From: Antedon mediterranea
Lineage: Eukaryota; Echinodermata; Crinoidea; Comatulida; Antedonidae
NCBI RefSeq assembly: GCF_964355755.1
Contig: NW_027306095.1
Location: 496,001 to 560,000, forward strand
Direction of reading: 5' to 3'
DNA length: 64,000 nucleotides
Part shown: positions 12,479-22,601 of the stretch, piece after piece
Layout of the letters: each line of letters opens with the position of its first letter
How positions within the stretch are numbered: position 1 is the first letter of the stretch
Notes under the pieces: model-generated
Databases searched by the model: none
The model's input: only the letters and a program-made list of their open reading frames with translations
Told to the model about the DNA's origin: nothing
Program-made: the position numbers and the translations under genes

Positions 12479-12492
12479 AACAAAATGCACAA
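12479..12492 (+). other. Mutated segment next to the inversion junction
   Basis: The first right-arm monomer reads TTTCAACAAAATGCAC where nearly every other monomer in the window reads TTTCATCGAAATGCAC. It has two substitutions within three bases, T to A and G to A, and I did not find this form elsewhere. It lies only about 25 bp from the centre of the palindrome, so it could be a repair scar of the event that inverted the array. Confidence 0.55.
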
Positions 12493-12600
12493 AATGGTCT
12501 AAAACGTCTCTAAATGCGATTTGAAGCTATTTTGTGCACTTTGATGTTTTTTTGTGAAAAGTTTCATCGAAATGCACAAAATGGTCTAAAACGTCTCTAA

Positions 12601-13748
12601 ATGCGATTTGAAGCTATTTTGTGCACTTTGTCGTTTTTGTGTGAAAAGTTTCATCGAAATGCTCAAAATGGTCTAAAACGTCTCCAAATGCGATTTGAAG
12701 CAATTTTGTGCAATTTGATGTTTTTGTGTGAAAAGTTTCATCGAAATGCACAAAATGGTCTAAAACGTCTCCAAATGCGATTTGAAGCTATTTTGTGCAC
12801 TTTGATGTTTTTTTGTGAAAAGTTTCATCGAAATGCACAAAATTGTCTAAAACGTCTCTAAATCCGATTTGAAGCTATTTTGTGCACTTTGTCGTTTTTG
12901 TGTGAAAAGTTTCATCGAAATGCTCAAAATGGTCTAAAACGTCTCCAAATGCGATTTGAAGCAATTTTGTGCACTTTGATGTTTTTGTGTGAAAAGTTTC
13001 ATCGAAATGCACAAAATGGTCTAAAACGTCTGCAAAAGCGATTTGAAGCTATTTTGTGCACTTTGTCGTTTTTGTGTGAAAAGTTTTTTCGAAATGCACA
13101 AAATGGTCTAAAACGTCTCCAATTGCGATTTGAAGTTATTTTGTGCACTTTGGTGTTTTGTGTGAAAAGTTTTATCGAAATGCTCAAAATCGTCTAAAAC
13201 GGTTTCAAATGTGATTTTAAGCACTTTGATATTTTTGTGTAATCAAGTTTCATCGAAATGCACAAAATGGTCTAAAACGTCTGCAAATGCGATTTAAAGC
13301 TATTTTGTGCACTTTAATGTTTTGTGTGAAAAGTTTTATCGAAATTCTCAAAATGGTCTAAAACGGTTTCAAATGTGATTTTAAGCACTTTGAGGTTTTT
13401 GTGTAATCAAGTTTCATCGAAATGCACAAAATGGTTTAAAACGTCTGCAAATGCGATTTGAAGCTATTTTGTGCACTTTGATGTTTTTGTGTGAAAAGTT
13501 TCATCGAAATGCACAAAATTGTCTAAAACGTCTCCAAATACGATATTAAGCTATTGTATGCACTTTGATGTTTTTGAGTGAAAAGTTTTTTCGAAATGCA
13601 CAAAATGGTCTAAAACGTCTCCCAATGCGATTTGGAGCTCTTTTGTGCACTTTGATGTTTTGTGTAAAAAGTTTGCTATTTTGTGCACTTTAATGTTTTG
13701 TGTGAAAAGTTTTATCGAAATGCTCAAAATTGTCTAAAACGGTTTCAA
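12601..13748 (+). repeat. Right module copy 1 (B-N-A-B-N-B'-C-D-C'-D-A-E-F)
   Basis: First complete module after the inversion. It matches 18189-19336 at a constant 5,588-bp offset. Order is B, N, A, B, N, a B-like unit with TTTTTTCG, C, D, C', D, A, E, F, for 1,148 bp, then a D unit giving 1,226 bp. Local variants are AATCCG at 12863, CAAAAGCG at 13034, TTGGTG at 13151 and AAATCGTC at 13188. The E unit is followed by CTCCCAATGCG, a marker shared with 55,190 and with the left array (near 60 and 685). Confidence 0.85.
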
Positions 13749-14275
13749 ATGTGATTTTAAGCACTTTGATATTTTTGTGTAATCAAGTTTTTTCGAAATG
13801 CACAACATGGCCTAAAACGTCTCCAAATGCGATTTGAAGCTATTTTGTGCACTTTGATGTTTTTGTGTGAAAAGTTTCATCGAAATACACAAAATGGTCT
13901 AAAACGTCTCTAAATGCGATTTGAAGCTATTTTGTGCACTTTGATGTTTTTGTGTGAAAAGTTTCATCGAAATGCACAAAATGGTCTAAAACGTCTCTAA
14001 ATGCGATTTCAAGCTATTTTGTGCACTTTGATGTTTTTGTGTGAAAAGTTTCATCGAAATGCACAAAATTGTCTTAAACGTCTCCAAATACGATATTAAG
14101 CTATTGTATGCACTTTGTTGTTTTTGAGTGAAAAGTTTTTTCGAAATGCACAAAATTGTCTAAAACGTCCCCAAATGCGATTTGGAGCTCTTTTGTGCAC
14201 TTTGATGTTTTGTGTAAAAAGTTTGCTATTTTGTGCACTTTAATGTTTTGTGTGAAAAGTTTTATCGAAATGCTC
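13749..14275 (+). repeat. Short HOR interval between F units (550-bp spacing)
   Basis: Contains D, three class A units, E and the F unit at 14175. The F-to-F distance of 550 bp equals 124 + 78 + 4 x 87. One A unit carries GAAATACAC at about 13882. The whole stretch from about 13570 to 14990 recurs at about 55140-56560 with an offset of 41,570 bp. Confidence 0.8.
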
Positions 14276-15330
14276 AAAATTGTCTAAAACGGTTTCAAAT
14301 GTGATTTTAAGCACTTTGATATTTTTGTGTAATCAAGTTTTTTCGAAATGCACAACATGGTCTAAAACGTCTCCAAATGCGATTTGAAGCTATTTTGTGC
14401 ACTTTGATGTTTTTGTGTGAAAAGTTTCATCGAAATGCACAAAATGGTCTAAAACGTCTCTAAATGCGATTTGAAGCTATTTTGTGCACTTTGTCGTTTT
14501 TGTGTGAAAAGTTTTTTCGAAATGCACAAAATGGTCTAAAACGTCTCCAATTGCGATTTGAAGTTATTTTGTGCACTTTGATGTTTTGTGTGAAAAGTTT
14601 TATCGAAATGCTCAAAATGGTCTAAAACGGTTTCAAATGTGATTTTAAGCACTTTGATGTTTTTGTGTAATCAAGTTTCATCGAAATGCACAAAATGGTT
14701 TAAAACGTCTGCAAATGCGATTTGAAGCTATTTTGTGCACTTTGATGTTTTTGTGTGAAAAGTTTCATCGAAATGCACAAAATTGTCTAAAACGTCTCCA
14801 AATTCGATATTAAGCTATTATATGCACTTTGATGTTTTTGAGTGAAAAGTTTTTTCGAAATGCACAAAATGTTCTAAAACGTCTCCAAATGCCATTTGGA
14901 GCTCTTTTGTGCACTTTAATTTTTTTTGTGTAAAAGTTTTCTATTTTGTGCACTTTTAATGTTTTGTGTGAAAAGTTTTATCGAAATGCTCAAAATTGTC
15001 TAAAACGGTTTCAAATGTGATTTTAAGCACTTTGATATTTTTGTGTAATCAAGTTTTTTCGAAATGCACAACATGGTCTAAAACGTCTCCAAATGCGATT
15101 TGAAGCTATTTTGTGCACTTTGATGTTTTTTTGTGAAAAGTTTCATCGAAATGCACAAAATGGTCTAAAACGTCTGCAAATGCGATTTGAAGCTATTTTA
15201 TGCACTTTGATGTTTTTTTGTGAAAAGTTTCATCGAAAGGCACAAAATTGTCTAAAACGTCTCTAAATGCGATTTGAAGCTATTTTGTGCACTTTGTCGT
15301 TTTTGTGTGAAAAGTTTCATCGAAATGCTC
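14276..15330 (+). repeat. 1,055-bp duplication, copy 1
   Basis: Matches 15331-16380 at a constant 1,055-bp offset. Shared rare markers are CAAATTCGATATTAAG, TATTATATGCAC, AAAATGTTC, GCCATTTGGAGCTC in the F unit at 14889, and TATTTTATGCAC. Its F unit is also unusual in having CACTTTAATTTTTTTTG and TTTTCTATTTTG in place of GTTTGCTATTTTG. Confidence 0.85.
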
Positions 15331-16380
15331 AAAATTGTCTAAAACGGTTTCAAATGTGATTTTAAGCACTTTGATATTTTTGTGTAATCAAGTTTTTTCG
15401 AAATGCACAACATGGTCTAAAACGTCTCCAAATGCGATTTGAAGCTATTTTGTGCACTTTGATGTTTTTGTGTGAAAAGTTTCATCGAAATGCACAAAAT
15501 GGTCTAAAACGTCTCTAAATGCGATTTGAAGCTATTTTGTGCACTTTGTCGTTTTTGTGTGAAAAGTTTTTTCGAAATGCACAAAATGGTCTAAAACGTC
15601 TCCAATTGCGATTTGAAGTTATTTTGTGCACTTTGATGTTTTGTGTGAAAAGTTTTATCGAAATGCTCAAAATGGTCTAAAACGGTTTCAAATGTGATTT
15701 TAAGCACTTTGATGTTTTTGTGTAATCAAGTTTCATCGAAATGCACAAAATGGTTTAAAACGTCTGCAAATGCGATTTGAAGCTATTTTGTGCACTTTGA
15801 TGTTTTTGTGTGAAAAGTTTCATCGAAATGCACAAAATTGTCTAAAACGTCTCCAAATTCGATATTAAGCTATTATATGCACTTTGATGTTTTTGAGTGA
15901 AAAGTTTTTTCGAAATGCACAAAATGTTCTAAAACGTCTCCAAATGCCATTTGGAGCTCTTTTGTGCACTTTAATTTTTTTGGTGTAAAAGTTTTCTATT
16001 TTGTGCACTTTTAATGTTTTGTGTGAAAAGTTTTATCGAAATGCTCAAAATTGTCTAAAACGGTTTCAAATGTGATTTTAAGCACTTTGATATTTTTGTG
16101 TAATCAAGTTTTTTCGAAATGCACAACATGGTCTAAAACGTCTCCAAATGCGATTTGAAGCTATTTTGTGCACTTTGATGTTTTTTTGTGAAAAGTTTCA
16201 TCGAAATGCACAAAATGGTCTAAAACGTCTGCAAATGCGATTTGAAGCTATTTTATGCACTTTGATGTTTTTTTGTGAAAAGTTTCATCGAAAGGCACAA
16301 AATTGTCTAAAACGTCTCTAAATGCGATTTGAAGCTATTTTGTGCACTTTGTCGTTTTTGTGTGAAAAGTTTCATCGAAA
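15331..16380 (+). repeat. 1,055-bp duplication, copy 2
   Basis: Second copy of 14276-15330. The entry point is visible at about 15322-15345, where a class B monomer (GTCG, GCTC) passes straight into AAAATTGTCTAAAACGG, the D-side sequence of the F unit. In copy 2 the corresponding B monomer at about 16380 continues normally into AAAATGGTC and CTCC. The F unit is at 15944. The only internal differences noticed are in the T-run of that F unit (TTTTTTTGGTG versus TTTTTTTTGTG). Confidence 0.84.
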
Positions 16381-18188
16381 TGCTCAAAATGGTCTAAAAC
16401 GTCTCCAAATGCGATTTGAAGCAATTTTGTGCACTTTGATGTTTTTGTGTGAAAAGTTTCATCGAAATGCACAAAATGGTCTAAAACGTCTGCAAATGCG
16501 ATTTGAAGCTATTTTGTGCACTTTGTCGTTTTTGTGTGAAAAGTTTTTTTGAAATGCACAAAATGGTTGGTCTAAAACGTCTCCAAATGCGATTTGAAGC
16601 AATTTTGTGCACTTTGATGTTTTGTGTAATCCAGTTTCATCGCAATGTACAAAATTGTCTAAAACGTCTCTAAATGCGATTTGAAGCTATTTTGTGCACC
16701 TTGTCGTTTTTGTGTGAAAAGTTTCATCGAAATGCACAAAATGGTCTAAAACGTCTCCAATTGCGATTTGAAGTTATTTTGTGCACTTTGATGTTTTGTG
16801 TGAAAAGTTTTATCGAAATGCTCAAAATGGTCTAAAACGGTTTCAAATGTGATTTTAAGCACTTTGATATTTTTGTGTAATCAAGTTTCATCGAAATTCA
16901 CAAAATGGTCTAAAACGTCTGCAAATGCGATTTAAAGCTATTTTGTGCACTTTAATGTTTTGTGTGAAAAGTTTTATCGAAATTCTCAAAATGGTCTAAA
17001 ACGGTTTCAAATGTGATTTTAAGCACTTTGATGTTTTTGTGTAATCAAGTTTCATCGAAATGCACTAAATGGTTTAAAACGTCTGCAATTGCGATTTGAA
17101 GCTATTTTGTGCACTTTGATGTTTTTGTGTGAAAAGTTTCATCGAAATGCCCAAAATTGTCTAAAACGTCTCCAAATACGATATTAAGCTATTGTATGCA
17201 CTTTGATGTTTTTGAGTGAAAAGTTTTTTCGAAATGCACAAAATGGTCTAAAACGTCTCCAAATGCGATTTGGAGCTCTTTTGTGCACTTTGATGTTTTG
17301 TGTAAAAAGTTTGCTATTTTGTGCACTTTAATGTTTTGTGTGAAAAGTTTTTTCGAAATGCTCAAAATTGTCTAAAACGGTTTCAAATGTGATTTTAAGC
17401 ACTTTGATATTTTTGTGTAATCAAGTTTTTTCGAAACGCACAACATGGTCTAAAACGTCTCTAAATGCGATTTGAAGCTATTTTGTGCACTTTGATGTTT
17501 TTTTGTGAAAAGTTTCATCGAAATGCACAAAATGGTCTAAAACGTCTCTAAATGCGATTTGAAGCTATTTTGTGAACTTTGATGTTTTTGTGTGAAATGT
17601 TTCATCGAAATGCTCAAAATGGTCTAAAACGTCTCCAAATGCGATTTGAAGCAATTTTGTGCAATTTGATGTTTTTGTGTGAAAAGTTTCATCGAAATGC
17701 ACAAAATGGTCTAAAACGTCTGCAAATGCGATTTGAAGCTATTTTGTGCACTTTGATGTTTTTGTGTGAAAAGTTTCATCGAAATGCACAAAATTGTCTA
17801 AAACGTCTCCAAATACGATATTAAGCTATTGTATGCACTTTGATGTTTTTGAGTGAAAAGTTTTTTCGAAATGCACAAAATGGTCTAAAACGTCTCCAAA
17901 TGCGATTTGGAGCTCTTTTGTGCACTTTGATGTTTTGTGTAAAAAGTTTGCTATTTTGTGCACTTTAATGTTTTGTGTGAAAAGTTTTATCGAAATGCTC
18001 AAAATTGTCTAAAACGGTTTCAAATGTGATTTTAAGCACTTTGATATTTTTGTGTAATCAAGTTTTTTCGAAACGCACAACATGGTCTAAAACGTCTCTA
18101 AATGCGATTTGAAGCTATTTTGTGCACTTTGATGTTTTTTTGTGAAAAGTTTCATCGAAATGCACAAAATGGTCTAAAACGTCTCTAA
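16381..18188 (+). repeat. Right array, mixed module with F units at 17263 and 17900
   Basis: B-N units lead into a C-D-C'-D-A-E-F block, then a 637-bp F-to-F interval (124 + 78 + 5 x 87). Local oddities are a 4-bp duplication giving AAATGGTTGGTC at about 16561, GCAATGTAC at 16643, and GTGAAATGTTTC at about 17594. The stretch from about 17400 recurs from about 21100 (offset 3,698), with AAACGCACAACATGG shared. Confidence 0.8.
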
Positions 18189-18449
18189 ATGCGATTTGAA
18201 GCTATTTTGTGCACTTTGTCGTTTTTGTGTGAAAAGTTTCATCGAAATGCTCAAAATGGTCTAAAACGTCTCCAAATGCGATTTGAAGCAATTTTGTGCA
18301 ATTTGATGTTTTTGTGTGAAAAGTTTCATCGAAATGCACAAAATGGTCTAAAACGTCTGCAAATGCGATTTGAAGCTATTTTGTGCACTTTGATGTTTTT
18401 TTGTGAAAAGTTTCATCGAAATGCACAAAATTGTCTAAAACGTCTCTAA

Positions 18450-18536
18450 ATGCGATTTGAAGCTATTTTGTGCACTTTGTCGTTTTTGTGTGAAAAGTTT
18501 CATCGAAATGCTCAAAATGGTCTAAAACGTCTCCAA
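18450..18536 (+). repeat. Class B monomer (GTCG / GCTC), 87 bp
   Basis: Differs from class A by GTCG instead of GATG at about 30-33 and GCTC instead of GCAC at 61-64, usually ending CTCCAA. The two changes travel together in most copies and both lie in the dyad arms at positions that do not pair with each other, so they weaken the stem rather than compensating. A related form at 18624-18710 has GTCG with TTTTTTCG and a normal GCAC. B units typically alternate with N units. Confidence 0.88.
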
Positions 18537-18623
18537 ATGCGATTTGAAGCAATTTTGTGCACTTTGATGTTTTTGTGTGAAAAGTTTCATCGAAATGCAC
18601 AAAATGGTCTAAAACGTCTGCAA
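18537..18623 (+). repeat. Class N monomer (GAAGCAATTTTG), 87 bp
   Basis: Reads GAAGCAATTTTGTGCA where class A reads GAAGCTATTTTGTGCA, and usually ends in CTGCAA. A subclass has GTGCAATTTGATG instead of GTGCACTTTGATG. It almost always follows a B unit, so B-N is a dimeric sub-repeat of 174 bp inside the modules. The left-arm equivalent reads CAAAATTGCTTC. Confidence 0.85.
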
Positions 18624-18710
18624 ATGCGATTTGAAGCTATTTTGTGCACTTTGTCGTTTTTGTGTGAAAAGTTTTTTCGAAATGCACAAAATGGTCTAAA
18701 ACGTCTCCAA

Positions 18711-18796
18711 TTGCGATTTGAAGTTATTTTGTGCACTTTGATGTTTTGTGTGAAAAGTTTTATCGAAATGCTCAAAATGGTCTAAAACGGTTTCAA
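18711..18796 (+). repeat. Class C monomer, 86 bp
   Basis: One T is missing from the T5 tract (GATGTTTTGTGTG), the right half reads TTTTATCGAAATGCTC, and the end is GGTTTCAA instead of GTCTCTAA. The 86-bp length shifts the reading frame relative to neighbours. A variant form (GATTTAAAGC, TTAATG, AAATTCTC) follows the next D unit. C is nearly always followed by D, so C-D is a 164-bp pair that seems to be exchanged as a unit. Confidence 0.88.
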
Positions 18797-18874
18797 ATGT
18801 GATTTTAAGCACTTTGATATTTTTGTGTAATCAAGTTTCATCGAAATGCACAAAATGGTCTAAAACGTCTGCAA
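18797..18874 (+). repeat. Class D monomer, 78 bp
   Basis: Begins ATGTGATTTTAAGCACTTTG. Monomer positions 14-23 (CTATTTTGTG) are deleted, and GTGTGAAAAG is replaced by GTGTAATCAAG, one base longer, giving 78 bp. Reference CGATTTG has become TGATTTT, a C-to-T change at a CpG, which puts an in-frame TGA directly after the ATG of the repetitive frame. Subclasses are GATATTTTTG or GATGTTTTTG, TTCATCG or TTTTTTCG, and ACAACATGG after the F unit. The dyad is largely lost in this class. Confidence 0.9.
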
Positions 18875-19125
18875 ATGCGATTTAAAGCTATTTTGTGCAC
18901 TTTAATGTTTTGTGTGAAAAGTTTTATCAAAATTCTCAAAATGGTCTAAAACGGTTTCAAATGTGATTTTAAGCACTTTGATGTTTTTGTGTAATCAAGT
19001 TTCATCGAAATGCACTAAATGGTTTAAAACGTCTGCAAATGCGATTTGAAGCTATTTTGTGCACTTTGAAGTTTTTGTGTGAAAAGTTTCATCGAAATGC
19101 ACAAAATTGTCTAAAACGTCTCCAA

Positions 19126-19212
19126 ATACGATATTAAGCTATTGTATGCACTTTGATGTTTTTGAGTGAAAAGTTTTTTCGAAATGCACAAAAGGGTCTA
19201 AAACGTCTCCAA
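19126..19212 (+). repeat. Class E monomer (ATACGATATTAAG), 87 bp
   Basis: Reads ATACGATATTAAGCTATTG then TATGCAC, GAGTGAAAAG and TTTTTTCGAAATG. It precedes almost every F unit, so E-F is a constant pair that marks one point in each module. Left-arm equivalents read CTTAATATCGTATTTG, at 141 and 757 for example. A subclass near 14805, 15865 and 56375 has TATTATATGCAC. Confidence 0.88.
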
Positions 19213-19336
19213 ATGCGATTTGGAGCTCTTTTGTGCACTTTGATGTTTTGTGTAAAAAGTTTGCTATTTTGTGCACTTTAATGTTTTGTGTGAAAAGTTT
19301 TATCGAAATGCTCAAAATTGTCTAAAACGGTTTCAA
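19213..19336 (+). repeat. Class F composite monomer, 124 bp, carrying GAGCTC
   Basis: A fusion of two partial monomers. It starts ATGCGATTTGGAGCTC, runs to GTGTAAAAAGTTTG, then jumps straight to GCTATTTTGTGCACTTTAATG of a second monomer and ends GGTTTCAA. About 48 bp are missing relative to two monomers. Plus-strand copies start at 13625, 14175, 14889, 15944, 17263, 17900, 19213, 20961, 21598, 22313, 23986, 25299, 27275, 28056, 28945, 29809, 30600, 31826, 33400, 35464, 38081, 40057, 40838, 41727, 42591, 43382, 44608, 46182, 48410, 51027, 53004, 53795, 55194, 55745, 56459, 57438, 58849 and 61243. The one at 28945 lacks 5 bp, and those at 14889, 15944, 55194 and 56459 carry 1-3 extra bases. Confidence 0.9.
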
Positions 19337-19936
19337 ATGTGATTTTAAGCACTTTGATATTTTTGTGTAATCAAGTTTTTTCGAAATGCACAACATGGTC
19401 TAAAACGTCTCCAAATGCGATTTGAAGCTATTTTGTGCACTTTGATGTTTTTGTGTGAAAAGTTTCATCGAAATGCACAAAATGGTCTAAAACGTCTCTA
19501 AATGCGATTTGAAGCTATTTTGTGCACTATGATGTTTTTGTGTGAAAAGTTTCATCGAAATGCACAAAATGGTCTAAAACGTCTCTAAATGCGATTTGAA
19601 GCTATTTTGTGCACTTTGTCGTTTTTGTGTGAAAAGTTTCATCGAAATGCTCAAAATGGTCTAAAACGTCTCCAAATGCGATTTGAAGCTATTTTGTGCA
19701 CTTTGATGTTTTTTTGTGAAAAGTTTCATCGAAATGCACAAAATGGTCTAAAACGTCTCTAAATGCGATTTGAAGCTGTTTTGTGCACTTTGATGTTTTT
19801 GTGTGAAAAGTTTCATCGAAATGCACAAAATGGTCTAAAACGTCTCTAAATGCGATTTGAAGCTATTTTGTGCACTTTGATGTTTTTTTGTGAAAAGTTT
19901 CATCGAAATGCACAAAATGGTCTAAAACGTCTCTAA
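19337..19936 (+). repeat. D unit plus class A/B run between modules
   Basis: One D unit with ACAACATGG is followed by class A and B monomers up to the next module. The distance from module start to module start is 1,748 bp = 1,226 + 6 x 87. The equivalent gaps in other modules differ by whole monomers. CACTATGATG near 19526 is a local variant. No gene is present. Confidence 0.82.
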
Positions 19937-21084
19937 ATGCGATTTGAAGCTATTTTGTGCACTTTGTCGTTTTTGTGTGAAAAGTTTCATCGAAATGCTC
20001 AAAATGGTCTAAAACGTCTCCAAATGCGATTTGAAGCAATTTTGTGCAATTTGATGTTTTTGTGTGAAAAGTTTCATCGAAATGCACAAAATGGTCTAAA
20101 ACGTCTCCAAATGCGATTTGAAGCTATTTTGTGCACTTTGATGTTTTTTTGTGAAAAGTTACATCGAAATGCACAAAATTGTCTAAAACGTCTCTAAATC
20201 CGATTTGAAGCTATTTTGTGCACTTTGTCGTTTTTGTGTGAAAAGTTTCATCGAAATGCTCAAAATGGTCTAAAACGTCTCCAAATGCGATTTGAAGCAA
20301 TTTTGTGCACTTTGATGTTTTTGTGTGAAAAGTTTCATCGAAATGCACAAAATGGTCTAAAACGTCTGCAAATGCGATTTGAAGCTATTTTGTGCACTTT
20401 GTCGTTTTTGTGTGAAAGGTTTTTTCGAAATGCACAAAATGGTCTAAAACGTCTCCAATTGCGATTTGAAGTTATTTTGTGCACTTTGATGTTTTGTGTG
20501 AAAAGTTTTATCGAAATGCTCAAAATGGTCTAAAACGGTTTCAAATGTGATTTTAAGCACTTTGATATTTTTGTGTAATCAAGTTTCATCGAAATGCACA
20601 AAATGGTCTAAAACGTCTGCAAATGCGATTTAAAGCTATTTTGTGCACTTTAATGTTTTGTGTGAAAAGTTTTATCGAAATTCTCAAAATGGTCTAAAAC
20701 GGTTTCAAATGTGATTTTAAGCACTTTGATTTTTTTGTGTAATCAAGTTTCATCGAAATGCACAAAATGGTTTAAAACGTCTGCAAATGCGATTTGAAGC
20801 TATTTTGTGCACTTTGATGTTTTTGTGTGAAAAGTTTCATCGAAATGCACAAAATTGTCTAAAACGTCTCCAAATACGATATTAAGCTATTGTATGCACT
20901 TTGATGTTTTTGAGTGAAAAGTTTTTTCGAAATGCACAAAATGGTCTAAAACGTCTCCAAATGCGATTTTGAGCTCTTTTGTACACTTTGATGTTTTGTG
21001 TAAAAAGTTTGCTATTTTGTGCACTTTAATGTTTTGTGTGAAAAGTTTTATCGAAATGCTCAAAATTGTCTATAACGGTTTCAA
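19937..21084 (+). repeat. Right module copy 3
   Basis: Same order as 18189-19336, at +1,748 bp. Private changes are AGTTACATCG near 20158, AATCCG near 20197, GAAAGGTTTTTTCG near 20416, TTTTGAGCTCTTTTGTAC in the F unit (20961), and TCTATAACGG near 21070. The AATCCG variant is shared with module copy 1 at 12863. Confidence 0.85.
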
Positions 21085-22601
21085 ATGTGATTTTAAGCAC
21101 TTTGATATTTTTGTGTAATCAAGTTTTTTCGAAACGCACAACATGGTCTAAAACGTCTCTAAATGCGATTTGAAGCTATTTTGTGCACTTTGATGTTTTT
21201 TTGTGAAAAGTTTCATCGAAATGCACAAAATGGTCTAAAACGTCTCTAAATGCGATTTGAAGCTATTTTGTGCACTTTGTCGTTTTTGTGTGAAAAGTTT
21301 CATCGAAATGCTCAAAATGGTCTAAAACGTCTCCAAATGCGATTTGAAGCAATTTTGTGCAATTTGATGTTTTTGTGTGAAAAGTTTCATCGAAATGCAC
21401 AAAATGGTCTAAAACGTCTGCAAATGCGATTTGAAGCTATTTTGTGCACTTTGATGTTTTTGTGTGAAAAGTTTCATCGAAATGCACAAAATTGTCTAAA
21501 ACGTCTCCAAATACGATATTAAGCTATTGTATGCACTTTGATGTTTTTGAGTGAAAAGTTTTTTCGAAATGCACAAAATGGTCTAAAACGTCTCCAAATG
21601 CGATTTGGAGCTCTTTTGTGCACTTTGATGTTTTGTGTAAAAAGTTTGCTATTTTGTGCACTTTAATGTTTTGTGTGAAAAGTTTTATCGAAATGCTCAA
21701 AATTGTCTAAAACGGTTTCAAATGTGATTTTAAGCACTTTGATATTTTTGTGTAATCAAGTTTTTTCGAAACGCACAACATGGTCTAAAACGTCTCTAAA
21801 TGCGATTTGAAGCTATTTTGTGCACTTTGATGTTTTTTTGTGAAAAGTTTCATCGAAATGCACAAAATGGTCTAAAACGTCTCTAAATGCGATTTGAAGC
21901 TATTTTGTGCACTTTGTCGTTTTTGTGTGAAAAGTTTCATCGAAATGCTCAAAATGGTCTAAAACGTCTCTAAATGCGATTTGAAGCTATTTTGTGCACT
22001 TTGATGTTTTTTTGTGAAAAGTTTTATCGAAATTCTCAAAATGGTCTAAAACGGTTTCAAATGTGATTTTAAGCACTTTTATGTTTTTGTGTAATCAAGT
22101 TTCATCGAAATGCACTAAATGGTTTAAAACGTCTGCAAATGCGATTTGAAGCTATTTTGTGCACTTTGATGTTTTTGTGTGAAAAGTTTCATCGAAATGC
22201 ACAAAATTGTCTAAAACGTCTCCAAATACGATATTAAACTATTGTATGCACTTTGATGTTTTTGAGTGAAAAGTTTTTTCGAAATGCACAAAATGGTCTA
22301 AAACGTCTCCAAATGCGATTTGGAGCTCTTTTGTGCACTTTGATGTTTTGTGTAAAAAGTTTGCTATTTTGTGCACTTTAATGTTTTGTGTGAAAAGTTT
22401 TATCGAAATGCTCAAAATGGTCTAAAACGGTTTCAAATGTGATTTTAAGCACTTTGATATTTTTGTGTAATCAAGTTTCATCGAAATGCACAAAATGGTC
22501 TAAAACGTCTGCAAATGCGATTTAAAGCTATTTTGTGCACTTTGATGTTTTTGTGTGAAAAGTTTCATCGAAATGCACAAAATGGTCTAAAACGTCTCTA
22601 A

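Larger units (their letters stand above)
18189..19336 (+). repeat. Right module copy 2 (reference module)
   Basis: Clean example of the 1,148-bp module. Units: B 18189, N 18276, A 18363, B 18450, N 18537, B-like with TTTTTTCG 18624, C 18711, D 18797, C' with TTATCAAAATTC, D with ACTAAATGGTTT, A, E 19126, F 19213. Markers ATCAAAATTC and AAAAGGGTC recur at +6,086 bp in the copy at 24275 and again in the 31 and 44 kb regions. Confidence 0.88.
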
